From: an uncultured Sphingomonadales bacterium
GTDB taxonomy: Bacteria > Pseudomonadota > Alphaproteobacteria > Sphingomonadales > Sphingomonadaceae
Reading direction: 5' to 3'
DNA length: 64,000 nucleotides
Assembly: GCA_903832325.1 (NCBI GenBank)
Contig: CAILBC010000042.1
Span: 1 to 64,000, forward strand
Shown here in pieces: positions 29,121 to 37,530 of the stretch; positions within the stretch are counted from its first letter, which is position 1; every line of letters starts with the position of its first letter. The translations under genes were made by a program, and so were the position numbers. A model generated the notes under the pieces. The model had not been told where the DNA came from. It worked only from the letters and a program-made list of their open reading frames with translations, and did no database searches.

Positions 29121-30176
29121 TTAATCCCGCAGCACGACCCCCGCATCTGCTGACCATTGCAGCCAGACCGGCGCGCCTGCGGGCAGCGCCGGCTGGTTGG
29201 CCGATACCTTGATCAGCGTGCCGCCGGTGGTTGCCACATCATACAGCGTAACCGCGCCGAGATAGGCGCTGGCCATGATCGTGCCCTGCACCACATTGGC
29301 GGCGCCGGGGCCTGCGGGGCGCGGCTGGTCGGCCGCGATCATCGCGATCTTTTCGGGACGGATGCCCACGCACACCCGCGCCGCATCGCCGGGTTCGGCA
29401 ACATGGATCGGCGCATCGAGCGCGGGCGTGGTCACCGTGCCGCCCGCCAATGCGCCCTCGAACAAATTGATCGTGCCGATAAAGTCCGCAACGAAGCGGC
29501 TGGCGGGGCGCTCGTACAGGTCGCCGGGGGTGGCCACTTGCTGCAACCGGCCCGCATTCATCAGCGCGCAGCGGCTGGCCATGGCCAGCGCCTCGGTCTG
29601 ATCGTGGGTGACCATCACGAATGTCACGCCGACTTCGCGCTGAATCTGCGCCAGTTCGCCGCGCATCGCATCGCGCAGTTTGGCATCCAGCGCCGACAGC
29701 GGTTCATCCAGCAGCAGCACCCGCGGCCGTTTGACCAGCGCGCGGGCCAGCGCCACGCGCTGCCTTTGCCCGCCCGAAAGCTGATCGGGCCGGCGCCCGG
29801 CCAGGTCCGACAGCTTTACCAGCGCCAGCGCCTCATCCACCCGCGCCGCGCGTTCGGGCGCGGGCACGCGGTCGATTTTCAGGCCATAGGCAACATTGTC
29901 GGCCACGGTCATATGCGGAAACACGGCATAGGATTGAAACACCATGTTCACCGGCCGCCGGTTGGGCGGCACCCCGGCCATGTCCACTCCGTCGATCAGG
30001 ATGCGGCCTGAACTGGGCGTTTCCAGCCCGGCGAGCATCCGCAGCAGCGTGGTCTTGCCACAGCCCGACGGGCCGAGCAGCGAAAAGAATTCGCCCTGCG
30101 CAATGTCGAGGCTGACATCGTCGACCGCGGTAAAGCTGCCAAAGCGGCGCGTGACGTGTTCGATCCGGATCAGCAT
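29121..30176 (-). CDS. potG: Polyamine-type ABC transporter ATP-binding protein (PotA/PotG-like)
   Basis: 351 residues with Walker A GPSGCGKTT, Q-loop (NMVFQSYAVFPHMTV), signature LSGGQRQRVALARAL, Walker B LLLDEPLSALD and switch His in MVTHDQTEAL. A C-terminal TOBE domain contains VCVGIRPEKI. It energises the two permeases encoded just upstream on the same strand. The NMVFQSYAVFPHMTVADNVA block fits the spermidine/putrescine subfamily. Other CUT1-like substrates are possible, but the surrounding polyamine genes favour putrescine/spermidine. Confidence 0.88.
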   Translation of the reverse strand: MLIRIEHVTRRFGSFTAVDDVSLDIAQGEFFSLLGPSGCGKTTLLRMLAGLETPSSGRILIDGVDMAGVPPNRRPVNMVFQSYAVFPHMTVADNVAYGLKIDRVPAPERAARVDEALALVKLSDLAGRRPDQLSGGQRQRVALARALVKRPRVLLLDEPLSALDAKLRDAMRGELAQIQREVGVTFVMVTHDQTEALAMASRCALMNAGRLQQVATPGDLYERPASRFVADFIGTINLFEGALAGGTVTTPALDAPIHVAEPGDAARVCVGIRPEKIAMIAADQPRPAGPGAANVVQGTIMASAYLGAVTLYDVATTGGTLIKVSANQPALPAGAPVWLQWSADAGVVLRD

Positions 30177-30185
30177 CGCGCGACC

Positions 30186-31040
30186 TTACCTTTTTGCCAT
30201 GTCGGTGCCCTGCAGCGCCATCCCGATCAGCGTCAGCACCACGGTAATCGCCATCAGCACGGTGGACGCGGCATTGACTTCGGGCGTCACCGAAAAGCGC
30301 ACCATCGAATAGATCTTCACCGGAAAAGTCACCGTGTTGGGCCCGGCGGTGAAAAACGTGATCACGAAATCATCGAGGCTGAGCGTGAACGCCAGCAAGG
30401 CGCCCGAAACCAGCGCCGGGCGCAAATGGGGCAGCAGCACATCGGCAAAGGCGCGCAATTCGCTGGCGCCCAGATCGCGCGCCGCCTCTTCCACTTCGCG
30501 GTTGAACGAGGCGAGCCGCGCGCGCACCACCACCGCCACAAACGGAAAGCTGAAAGTGATGTGCGCAATCGTGATCGCGCCCAGATCGAACGGCCAGGCC
30601 AGATCGCGCGGCCAGGGCATGATCTGGCCGAAAAACACCAGCATCGCCACACCCATGCAGATTTCGGGCACCACGATTGGCAGCGTCACCATGCCGTCGA
30701 ACACGCCGCGCCCGAAAAAGCGGTATCGCCATAGCGCGATGGCCGCCAGCGTGCCCAGCACCACGCTGGCCAGAGTCGACAGCGCGGCAATGGTCAGCGA
30801 ATTGGCAAAGGCGCCGATCAGCGCATCGTCGCCCGCCATATAGGCGTACCAATCCAGCGTGAACCCTTCCCAGCGGATCGTGCGGCGCGACGCGTTGAAG
30901 CTGAACAGCACGAGGCTGGCCAGCGGCAGATAGAGGAACACCAGCACCGCCATGACCCACAGCCGCAGCGGCCAGCGCGCGGCATAATCGAGCGGGCCGG
31001 CGCGTCGCGGGCGCAGCCAGGTCAGCCAGCCGGCCATCAC
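30186..31040 (-). CDS. potI: Polyamine-type ABC transporter permease (PotC/PotI-like)
   Basis: 284 residues, six predicted transmembrane segments and the cytoplasmic EAA-type loop (EEAARDLGASELRAFADVLLP). YLPLASLVLFSFNASR at the first membrane segment and TLSLDDFVITFFTAGPN near the end are classic PotC/PotI motifs. Its start overlaps the stop of the preceding permease gene (ATGA) and its stop lies 9 bp before the ATPase gene. Confidence 0.88.
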   Translation of the reverse strand: MMAGWLTWLRPRRAGPLDYAARWPLRLWVMAVLVFLYLPLASLVLFSFNASRRTIRWEGFTLDWYAYMAGDDALIGAFANSLTIAALSTLASVVLGTLAAIALWRYRFFGRGVFDGMVTLPIVVPEICMGVAMLVFFGQIMPWPRDLAWPFDLGAITIAHITFSFPFVAVVVRARLASFNREVEEAARDLGASELRAFADVLLPHLRPALVSGALLAFTLSLDDFVITFFTAGPNTVTFPVKIYSMVRFSVTPEVNAASTVLMAITVVLTLIGMALQGTDMAKR

Positions 31041-31921
31041 CGTGCCGCCCGGTCTGCGGTGCGCCCGGCCGCGCGCCGTTCGGCCAGCGCGCGCCAGGCC
31101 ATGGCCGCCAGCGTCAGGTACAGCAGCATGAACGACAGCGCCGCGCCAAACGGCCAGTCATTGGCGCGCTTGAACTGGCGCTCGATCACGCTGGCGATCA
31201 TCTGGCTGTCGGTGCCGCCCAGCAGATCGGGGGTGAGATAAGACCCGAGCGCGGGGATGAAGCACAGCAGCACCGCCGACAGGATGCCCGGCCAGACCAC
31301 CGGCACGACAATCTGGAAAATCGTGCGCAGATGCCCCGCGCCCAGATCCAGGCTGGCCTCGATCAGCGACCGGTCCAGCCGGTCGAGCGTGGAAAACAGC
31401 GGCAGCACGATGAACGGCAGGTGCACATAGACCAGCCCCGCAATCACCGCGCCATTGGTGTGCAGCATTTCGAACGGGCCCAGCCCGATCAGCCCCAGCG
31501 CATCGTTGACCCAGCCTTCGCTGCGCATCACCGCCATCAGCGCATATGTGCGCACCAGCAGGTTGGTCCAGAACGGCAGCATGACCGCCAGCAGCAACAG
31601 CACTTTGGCGCGTTGCGCGGCAAACGTCATCACCAGGGCATAGGGAAAGCCGATCACCAGGCAGATCGCGGTGGTCGCGCCGGCAAAAACCAGCGATTTG
31701 GCAAAGATCATCAGGTATACCGGATCGAACACCCGGGCGTAATTGGCCAGGGTGCCGGTCACCGCGACTTCGGTCAGGCCCAGCGTGCGGCCAAAGCTGT
31801 AGGCCCAGATTACCGACATCGGCACCACGAAAAACGCGATCAGCCACAGCGCCGGCGCGGCCAGCACCGCTGCGAACGTGGCGCGGCTGCTGCCGGTCAT
31901 CCGGTTGTTGCCTCCGGTCAT
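31037..31921 (-). CDS. potH: Polyamine-type ABC transporter permease (PotB/PotH-like)
   Basis: 294 residues, six transmembrane segments. It shows LNNYARVF-like LANYARVFDPVYLMIFAKSL, FWTNLLVRTYALMAVMRSEG and an EAA loop (EASLDLGAGHLRTIFQIVVP). GGAGAG precedes the ATG at 31921; a second ATG at 31900 is possible. It is the first gene of the potH-potI-potG set. No gene for a periplasmic binding protein (PotF/PotD) is present on either side. Confidence 0.88.
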   Translation of the reverse strand: MTGGNNRMTGSSRATFAAVLAAPALWLIAFFVVPMSVIWAYSFGRTLGLTEVAVTGTLANYARVFDPVYLMIFAKSLVFAGATTAICLVIGFPYALVMTFAAQRAKVLLLLAVMLPFWTNLLVRTYALMAVMRSEGWVNDALGLIGLGPFEMLHTNGAVIAGLVYVHLPFIVLPLFSTLDRLDRSLIEASLDLGAGHLRTIFQIVVPVVWPGILSAVLLCFIPALGSYLTPDLLGGTDSQMIASVIERQFKRANDWPFGAALSFMLLYLTLAAMAWRALAERRAAGRTADRAAR

Positions 31922-32053
31922 GCCTGCTCTCCGGTCAGTGTATCGCTCCCGATTGCCATCGCGTTTGCGTCACCCGCGTAGAATCGGGGCGGGGGGCGGT
32001 CAATCGCCGGTGCCGCTGTTTGCCCGATTTTGCGCGCGCGCAGCGGTTTTGGC

Positions 32054-32100
32054 GGGCCTGGAAAGAAACGGGCCGGGAAAGAAACGGGCCGGGAAAGGAG
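32054..32100. repeat. 16-bp tandem repeat, three copies, upstream of the puuA-like gene
   Basis: GGGCCGGGAAAGAAAC occurs at 32054 (one mismatch), 32070 and 32086 (partial). It lies in the 250-bp divergent region between potH and the ligase gene, ~70 bp before the latter's start, where regulatory sites would be expected. Confidence 0.85.
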
Positions 32101-32171
32101 CCTGATGGGCAGAGAAAGGAGCGGGGGCCCGGCTGGACAGCGCTTGGCCACATGGCATATGGCGTCGCATC

Positions 32172-33542
32172 ATGTCACACGACGAACAGTCATCGCTGGC
32201 GGCCTATCTTGCCGCCCATCCCGAAGTCGATGGCATAGAGGCCTTCGTGTTTGACGTTGCCGGCGCGGTAAAGGGCAAATGGCTGACGCGTGACAAGGCG
32301 TTGTCGGTCGCTGCCAAAGGCCTGCCCATGCCGCTGTCGGTCTTTGCGCAGGATGCCTGGGGCTGCGACGTGGCCGAAGCCGGGCTTGCGTTTGGCACGG
32401 GTGATCCCGATGGCGTGGGCCATGCCCTGCCCGGGCGCTTTGCCCGCGTGCCCTGGCTGGAAGGCCACAAGGCGCAGGCGTTCCTGACCATGCGCGACCG
32501 CCACGGCGCCTCGGCCGAGGCCGATCCGCGCGCCGGGCTTGCGGCGATCGTGGCGCGCTATGCCGCACGCGGGCTGACCCCGGTTGTGGCGGTAGAGCTG
32601 GAATTCTATCTCTACCGGCTGGAAAACGGGCTGCCGGTGCCGCCCGACGGGGCGGGCGCGGCAAGCTGGCGGCGCAATGAAACGCTGTCGGTCAGCACGA
32701 TGGGCGCGCACCAGCGGCTGATCGATGCGATCCTGGCTGCGGCGCACGAAATCGGCATTCCCGCCGACGGGGTGACCAGCGAAGCCGGGCCGGGGCAATT
32801 CGAGCTGAACATCCTGCACCGCGCCGATGCGCTGGCGATGGCCGACGATGCCATGCTGATGCGCCGGATCGTGCGCGGGCTGGCGCAGGCGCACGGGTTT
32901 GGCGCAACGTTCATGGCCAAACCCTATGGCGAGGCATCGGGCAGCGGGCTGCATATCCACGCCAGCGTCAACGATGCATCGGGGGTTAATGTGCTGGCGC
33001 TTAGCGATGGCGGTGCCCCCGCGCCGGCCCTGTTTCATGCGGTTGCGGGGCTGGTGACTGCCATGCCCGATACGATGCTTGCCTTTGCGCCCAATGCCAA
33101 TTCGTTTCGGCGGTTCCGCCCGGATTCGCATGCCCCGGTTTCGGCCGGATGGGGGCATGATGATCGCTCTGCCGCGATCCGCGTGATCGATGGCAGCAAA
33201 GTGGGCGGCGGGGCCCGGGCCACGCGCATTGAACACCGCATTTCGGGCGCCGATGCCAATGCCTATCTGGCGATGGGTGCGATGCTGGGCGCGATGTTGC
33301 AGGGGATCGAAGCGGGCACCATGCCCCCCCCGGCGCAAGACCCGCGTGACCCGGCCGCGGGCGAACCCCTGCCGCGCGAATGGGGCGCGGCAATCGACCG
33401 GTTTGCCGCATCCGATTGCGCGGGCGCAATTTTCGGCACGCGGCTGCGTGATATCGTGGTCGCCTGCAAACGGCAGGACCGCACCGCGTTCCTGTCGCAT
33501 ATCGATCGCTTTGAATACGATACGTACCTCAATCTGCTGTAA
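32172..33542 (+). CDS. puuA: Glutamate-polyamine ligase, glutamine-synthetase family (PuuA-like)
   Basis: 456 residues of the glutamine synthetase fold, with VELEFYLYR, GPGQFELNI (metal and glutamate ligands), GSGLHIHAS, PNANSFRRF and EHRISGADANAYL. The VFDVAGAVKGKWLTR N terminus and length match gamma-glutamylputrescine synthetase-type enzymes and not housekeeping GlnA. It would join glutamate to putrescine or another amine. It is divergent from the transporter operon and near aminotransferase and GabTD genes. No strong ribosome binding site is visible, so the start is moderately certain. Confidence 0.82.
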   Translation: MSHDEQSSLAAYLAAHPEVDGIEAFVFDVAGAVKGKWLTRDKALSVAAKGLPMPLSVFAQDAWGCDVAEAGLAFGTGDPDGVGHALPGRFARVPWLEGHKAQAFLTMRDRHGASAEADPRAGLAAIVARYAARGLTPVVAVELEFYLYRLENGLPVPPDGAGAASWRRNETLSVSTMGAHQRLIDAILAAAHEIGIPADGVTSEAGPGQFELNILHRADALAMADDAMLMRRIVRGLAQAHGFGATFMAKPYGEASGSGLHIHASVNDASGVNVLALSDGGAPAPALFHAVAGLVTAMPDTMLAFAPNANSFRRFRPDSHAPVSAGWGHDDRSAAIRVIDGSKVGGGARATRIEHRISGADANAYLAMGAMLGAMLQGIEAGTMPPPAQDPRDPAAGEPLPREWGAAIDRFAASDCAGAIFGTRLRDIVVACKRQDRTAFLSHIDRFEYDTYLNLL

Positions 33543-33563
33543 CGTTTTTCCAGGAGACCTCGG

Positions 33564-33929
33564 ATGAAGTTCACTGCTCTTTTCGCTGCCGCCCCGCTTG
33601 CCCTGCTGGTTCCGGCCGCTGCCCATGCCGAAGACGTGACCGCCGGCGCCGCCGTGTTTCGCCAGTGCACCGCGTGCCATGTCAACAAGCCGGGCGCCGT
33701 CGGCGTTGCCGCGCCGAACCTCTATGGCGTGGTCGGGCGCAAGGCCGGATCGACCGCGTTTGGCTATTCCGCCGCGCTGAAGGCATCGAAGCTGACCTGG
33801 GACAAGGCGACGCTGAACACGTTCCTCAAGGCGCCGCAAAAGCTGGTTCCCGGCACGCGCATGGTGGTCGCGATCGGCGATGACACGCAGCGCGCCAATC
33901 TGGTCGCCTATCTCGCCACGCTGAAGTAA
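33564..33929 (+). CDS. Periplasmic class I cytochrome c (c2-like)
   Basis: 121 residues with a signal peptide (ALFAAAPLALLVPAAAHA). The haem-binding motif CTACH occupies residues 35-39, and the axial Met100 lies in VPGTRMVV. AGGAG lies 9 nt before the ATG. It starts 21 bp after the glutamate-polyamine ligase and is probably co-transcribed with it. A soluble cytochrome in a polyamine gene set suggests it takes electrons from a periplasmic dehydrogenase. The two SpdH-like flavoproteins 11 kb away are candidates (inference). Confidence 0.9.
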   Translation: MKFTALFAAAPLALLVPAAAHAEDVTAGAAVFRQCTACHVNKPGAVGVAAPNLYGVVGRKAGSTAFGYSAALKASKLTWDKATLNTFLKAPQKLVPGTRMVVAIGDDTQRANLVAYLATLK

Positions 33930-33952
33930 GCGCGCGCGGCAGGTTTGCCGTC

Positions 33953-34978
33953 ATGCACCATGCGGCTGACCCGGCTGAGCCTGTAAAACCTGCCGGGCCT
34001 GCCGGGCCCGCCGGGCCCGCCAATCCGGCAGCGCCCGCCAAACCTGCCGGGCCCGCCAATCCGGCCGGGACCGAACGCCTGCCTCCGTTCGCCGCCTTGC
34101 GCGCGTTCGAGGTGTTCGGCCGCACCGGGGGTGTGCGCCGGGCGGGCGTGCTGCTGGGGGTCGACCATACCGTGGTCAGCCGTCATTTGCGCACGCTCGA
34201 AGACTGGCTGGGCGTGCCGCTGATCGATCGCGCCGACGGGCGCATGGCGCTGAACGAGGCGGGCCGCGCCTATCACGCGCGGATCAGCGCGGCGATGCAC
34301 GATCTGCTCGCCGCCACGCGCGATGCCACGGCCGCCGGCCGGGGCGAAGGCGTGCGGTTGTGGGCTGTGCCCGGCTTTGCCACCCAATGGCTGTCGGACC
34401 AGTTGGCCCTGCTCGAACGCAGCGACCCCGGCTTTGCGGTCGAACTGCGGCCAACCGATGCCTGCGCCAATTTCGCCCAGTTCGAAGCCGATGCCGATAT
34501 CCGCTATTACGGCGATGACTGGCCGCCGCAGCCGGGCGGCCCGGGCCTGCAGGCGCTGGAACTGGCGCGCCCGCCGCTGATGATCGTGGCCAGCCCGCAG
34601 TTTGCTGCCACGCTGAACCTGGCCGCGCCCGAAGATCTGCTGGGCGCACCCTTGCTGCACGAAGAACATCATGAACAATGGCGCGCCTGGCTGGCGCAGA
34701 ACGGCGTGGCGACCGGCGCGCGGGCGCTGACCGGCCCGTTGCTGTGGCACGCGCATCTGGCCATCGCGGCGGCGCGGCAAGGGCGCGGGCTGGCGCTCGC
34801 CAACCGTTATCTGGTCGGCCAGGATCTGGCGCGCGGCGCGCTTGTCGAACTGGCCGTGCCGGGCACGCGCCCGGTGGCAGTCGGCAGCTACTGGTTCGTC
34901 GCGCGCGCCGACCGCTGGACCAGCCCGTCGATTGCGGCCTTGCGCGCGTTTCTGCGCCGCCAAGCGCAGGAACGGTAA
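33953..34978 (+). CDS. LysR-family regulator (GcvA-like) with Pro-Ala-Gly N-terminal extension
   Basis: 341 residues. LPPFAALRAFEVFGRTGGVR starts the winged helix, VDHTVVSRHLRTLEDWLGVP is the recognition helix, and a ~200-residue effector domain follows. About 42 residues precede this fold, made of PAG/PAN/PAK repeats encoded by 9-12-bp repeats. They are absent from the second LysR protein of this region. It may be a disordered tail, or translation may start later, though no later start is obvious. It sits between the cytochrome and the convergent aminotransferase gene and probably controls one of them. Confidence 0.85.
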   Translation: MHHAADPAEPVKPAGPAGPAGPANPAAPAKPAGPANPAGTERLPPFAALRAFEVFGRTGGVRRAGVLLGVDHTVVSRHLRTLEDWLGVPLIDRADGRMALNEAGRAYHARISAAMHDLLAATRDATAAGRGEGVRLWAVPGFATQWLSDQLALLERSDPGFAVELRPTDACANFAQFEADADIRYYGDDWPPQPGGPGLQALELARPPLMIVASPQFAATLNLAAPEDLLGAPLLHEEHHEQWRAWLAQNGVATGARALTGPLLWHAHLAIAAARQGRGLALANRYLVGQDLARGALVELAVPGTRPVAVGSYWFVARADRWTSPSIAALRAFLRRQAQER

Positions 34979-34984
34979 CGCCGG

Positions 34985-36346
34985 TTACGCCGTCTGGTGC
35001 AGCACGTCGGCCAGCAGCTCGAACATTTCGTGGATTTGCGCGGCCGAAATGATCAGCGGTGGTGACAGCGCGATGATGTCACCCGTTACGCGGATCAGCA
35101 GGCCGGCATCGAACGCGCGGTGAAACGCCTCCATCGCGCGCGCGCCCGGCGCGCCGTCGCGCGGGGCCAGTTCGATCCCGGCGACCAGCCCGAGATTGCG
35201 CACGTCGATCACATTGGGGCAATCGCGCATGGCATGTGCGGCATCTTCCCAGGTCTGGGCAAGGCCTGCGGTATGGGCAAACGTGCCTTCGTCGTCATAA
35301 AGCTTCAGCGTGGCGATCGCGGCGGCTGCGGCCAGCGGATGGCCCGAATACGTGTAGCCGTGGAAGAATTCGATGCCCGCGGGCGACCGGTCGATCACCG
35401 TATCGTGCACGTCGCGGCTGGCGGCGACCGCGCCCATTGGCACCGCGCCGTTGGTCAGGCCCTTGGCCATCGTCAACAGGTCGGGTGTCACGCCGAAATA
35501 TTCGGCGGCGGTGGCGGTGCCCAGCCGGCCGAACCCGGTGATCACTTCGTCAAAGATCAGCAGGATGCCATATTTGCGCGTGATGTCGCGCAGCCGCTGC
35601 AAATAGCCCTGCGGCGGCACCAGCACGCCGGTCGATCCGGCCACGGGCTCCACAATCACTGCGGCAATCGTTTCGGGCCCGTGCAGCGCCACCAGCTCTT
35701 CCAGCTCGTCGGCCAGATTGCCGTTCGAAGGCTGCTGGCCGCGCTGAAACCGCACCGCATCGCCGTGGGTATGCGCCAGATGATCAACGCCCCACACCTG
35801 GCTGACATGGCGGCGGCGGTTGCCGCCGATCCCGCCGACCGACATCCCGCCGAAATTTGTGCCGTGATAGCCGCGCTGGCGCCCGATCAGGCGGAACCGC
35901 GTGCCTTCGCCGCGCGCCTGGTGATAGGCGAGCGCAATTTTCAGCGCGGTGTCGGCGCTTTCCGACCCCGAATTGGTGAAAAACACGCGGTCCAGCCCTT
36001 CGGGCATCATCCGCGCAACCGCGCTCGCTGCTTCGAATGCCAGCGGGTGGCCAAGCTGGAATGTCGGCGCGAAATCCAGTGTCAGCGCGGCTTCGGCAAT
36101 CGCCGCGGCAATCGGCGCGCGGCCATGGCCGGCATTGACGCACCACAGCCCGGCGGTGCCATCGAGCAGGCGCAGGCCATCGGTGGTTTCATAATGCATG
36201 TCGCGCGCGCGGGCGAACAGGCGCGGATTGGCCTTGAAATGGCGGTTGTTGGTGAACGGCATCCAGAAATGCGACATGTCGATATCGCCGGCGGCGGCAA
36301 CCAGCTCTTGCGGAGTGCGGATGGCGAGTTTGGCGAGCGTGGCCAT
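34985..36346 (-). CDS. Class III omega-amino acid:pyruvate aminotransferase
   Basis: 453 residues of the PLP-dependent class III fold. FWMPFTNNRHFKANPR near the N terminus is typical of beta-alanine/omega-amino acid:pyruvate transaminases, FDEVITGFGRLG holds Asp266, and Lys295 in MAKGLTNG binds PLP. Related enzymes (SpuC) also transaminate putrescine with pyruvate. With the ligase and GabTD nearby, it is likely a polyamine or omega-amino acid step. The start at 36346 is supported by AAAGG 8 nt upstream. The longer frame reaching 36520 would overlap the next gene. Confidence 0.88.
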   Translation of the reverse strand: MATLAKLAIRTPQELVAAAGDIDMSHFWMPFTNNRHFKANPRLFARARDMHYETTDGLRLLDGTAGLWCVNAGHGRAPIAAAIAEAALTLDFAPTFQLGHPLAFEAASAVARMMPEGLDRVFFTNSGSESADTALKIALAYHQARGEGTRFRLIGRQRGYHGTNFGGMSVGGIGGNRRRHVSQVWGVDHLAHTHGDAVRFQRGQQPSNGNLADELEELVALHGPETIAAVIVEPVAGSTGVLVPPQGYLQRLRDITRKYGILLIFDEVITGFGRLGTATAAEYFGVTPDLLTMAKGLTNGAVPMGAVAASRDVHDTVIDRSPAGIEFFHGYTYSGHPLAAAAAIATLKLYDDEGTFAHTAGLAQTWEDAAHAMRDCPNVIDVRNLGLVAGIELAPRDGAPGARAMEAFHRAFDAGLLIRVTGDIIALSPPLIISAAQIHEMFELLADVLHQTA

Positions 36347-36464
36347 GCGGGTGCCTTTCGAAAGTCTGCGGGTATGGATCTGTGCGGCGATCATGCCGTG
36401 TGGCGACGCTTTGCAAAAGAGGCAATTGCGCCCGACATGGTGCATTGCGTGCACCGGGCGGGCT

Positions 36465-37400
36465 TCACGCCTGCCAGTCCGCAGGCGCCTCGCTGACCAT
36501 GTCGGCCAGCCAGGCGGCAAACTGGCGCAAGGGGCGCGTTTCGCCGCTGTCGCGCGGGGTGGTCAGGTAATAGGCGCCCAGCGACACCGCGCGGAACGCG
36601 GGATTGCCCGCGCCCAGTTCCACCACGCGCCCCGCCGCCAGATCCTCGCCCGCCAGAAAGGCATTGGTCAGCGCCACGCCCTGGCCTTCGCGCGCGGCGA
36701 CCAGTGTCATGTGCGCCTGCCACAGCCGCGCGGCGGGCGGGGGCAGATCGGGCACCGGCCCGTGCGTGCCAAACCACACCTGCCATTCCACATCGTCGTC
36801 TTCGTGCAGCAAGGGCAACGACAAAAGGTCGGCCGGGCGCGCGGGCATGCGCCCCGTCAGCCAGGTGGCATCGGGGCGCGCCACCGGAAACACGCGCGGG
36901 CGGATCATCGGCACGCGCAGGATCGCGGCCTGCTCGCTGGCGGCCAGATCGCTGTCGCGCCACCAGCGCAGATCGGCATGGGCTTCGTGCCGTTTCAGAT
37001 CGGGTGGGGCGTCCGACGGGCGCAGCGTGACCGCAAGCCCGGGATGGCGCCGGCCGAAATCGGGCAGGCGGCTGGTCAGCCAGTGATAAGCGAGGCCCGG
37101 CATCGACCAGACCTGCAACCGCATCCCGGCATCGCCGCGCAATCGCTCGGTCGCGCTGCACAACTGGTCAAACGCCGGGCCGATCAGCGCGTGGTAATCC
37201 GCCCCGGCCTGGGTCAGCCCGCCATTGGCGCGATCGATCAGCATCACGCCCAGCCAATCTTCCAGCGCGCGCAGATGGCGGCTGACAATCGCATGGCTGA
37301 CCCCGAGCGCCGCGGCGGTGCGGCGCACTTTGCCATGGCGGCCAAACGCCTCGAACGCGCGCAGCGCGGCAAAGGGGGGCAGGTGGGGGCGATCGCTCAT
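36465..37400 (-). CDS. LysR-family regulator (GcvA-like)
   Basis: 311 residues: LPPFAALRAFEAFGRHGKVR and VSHAIVSRHLRALEDWLGVM form the DNA-binding domain, nearly the same as in the LysR protein at 34 kb, so the two are paralogues. The effector domain is diverged. It reads away from gabT, with a shared 130-bp region between them, and toward the omega-aminotransferase, so it may control either or both. A near-dyad GGTAACTCCCGGTCACC sits just upstream of its start. Confidence 0.87.
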   Translation of the reverse strand: MSDRPHLPPFAALRAFEAFGRHGKVRRTAAALGVSHAIVSRHLRALEDWLGVMLIDRANGGLTQAGADYHALIGPAFDQLCSATERLRGDAGMRLQVWSMPGLAYHWLTSRLPDFGRRHPGLAVTLRPSDAPPDLKRHEAHADLRWWRDSDLAASEQAAILRVPMIRPRVFPVARPDATWLTGRMPARPADLLSLPLLHEDDDVEWQVWFGTHGPVPDLPPPAARLWQAHMTLVAAREGQGVALTNAFLAGEDLAAGRVVELGAGNPAFRAVSLGAYYLTTPRDSGETRPLRQFAAWLADMVSEAPADWQA

Positions 37401-37482
37401 GGTAACTCCCGGTCACCACATCGCTACCATTTGTCGGCTTAACAGCGCAAGCGTGTGGTGCCATGATGGCGCCAGTTTCGTG

Positions 37483-37516
37483 TTCTGGTCCGTTTTCTGG
37501 TCCGTTTTCTGGTTGC
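37483..37516. repeat. 12-bp tandem repeat, 2.8 copies, in the gabT leader
   Basis: TTCTGGTCCGTT occurs at 37483 and 37495 and partly at 37507, ending 14 bp before the gabT start codon and thus next to its ribosome binding site. Confidence 0.85.
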
Positions 37517-37530
37517 AGAGGTCCTCCCCC

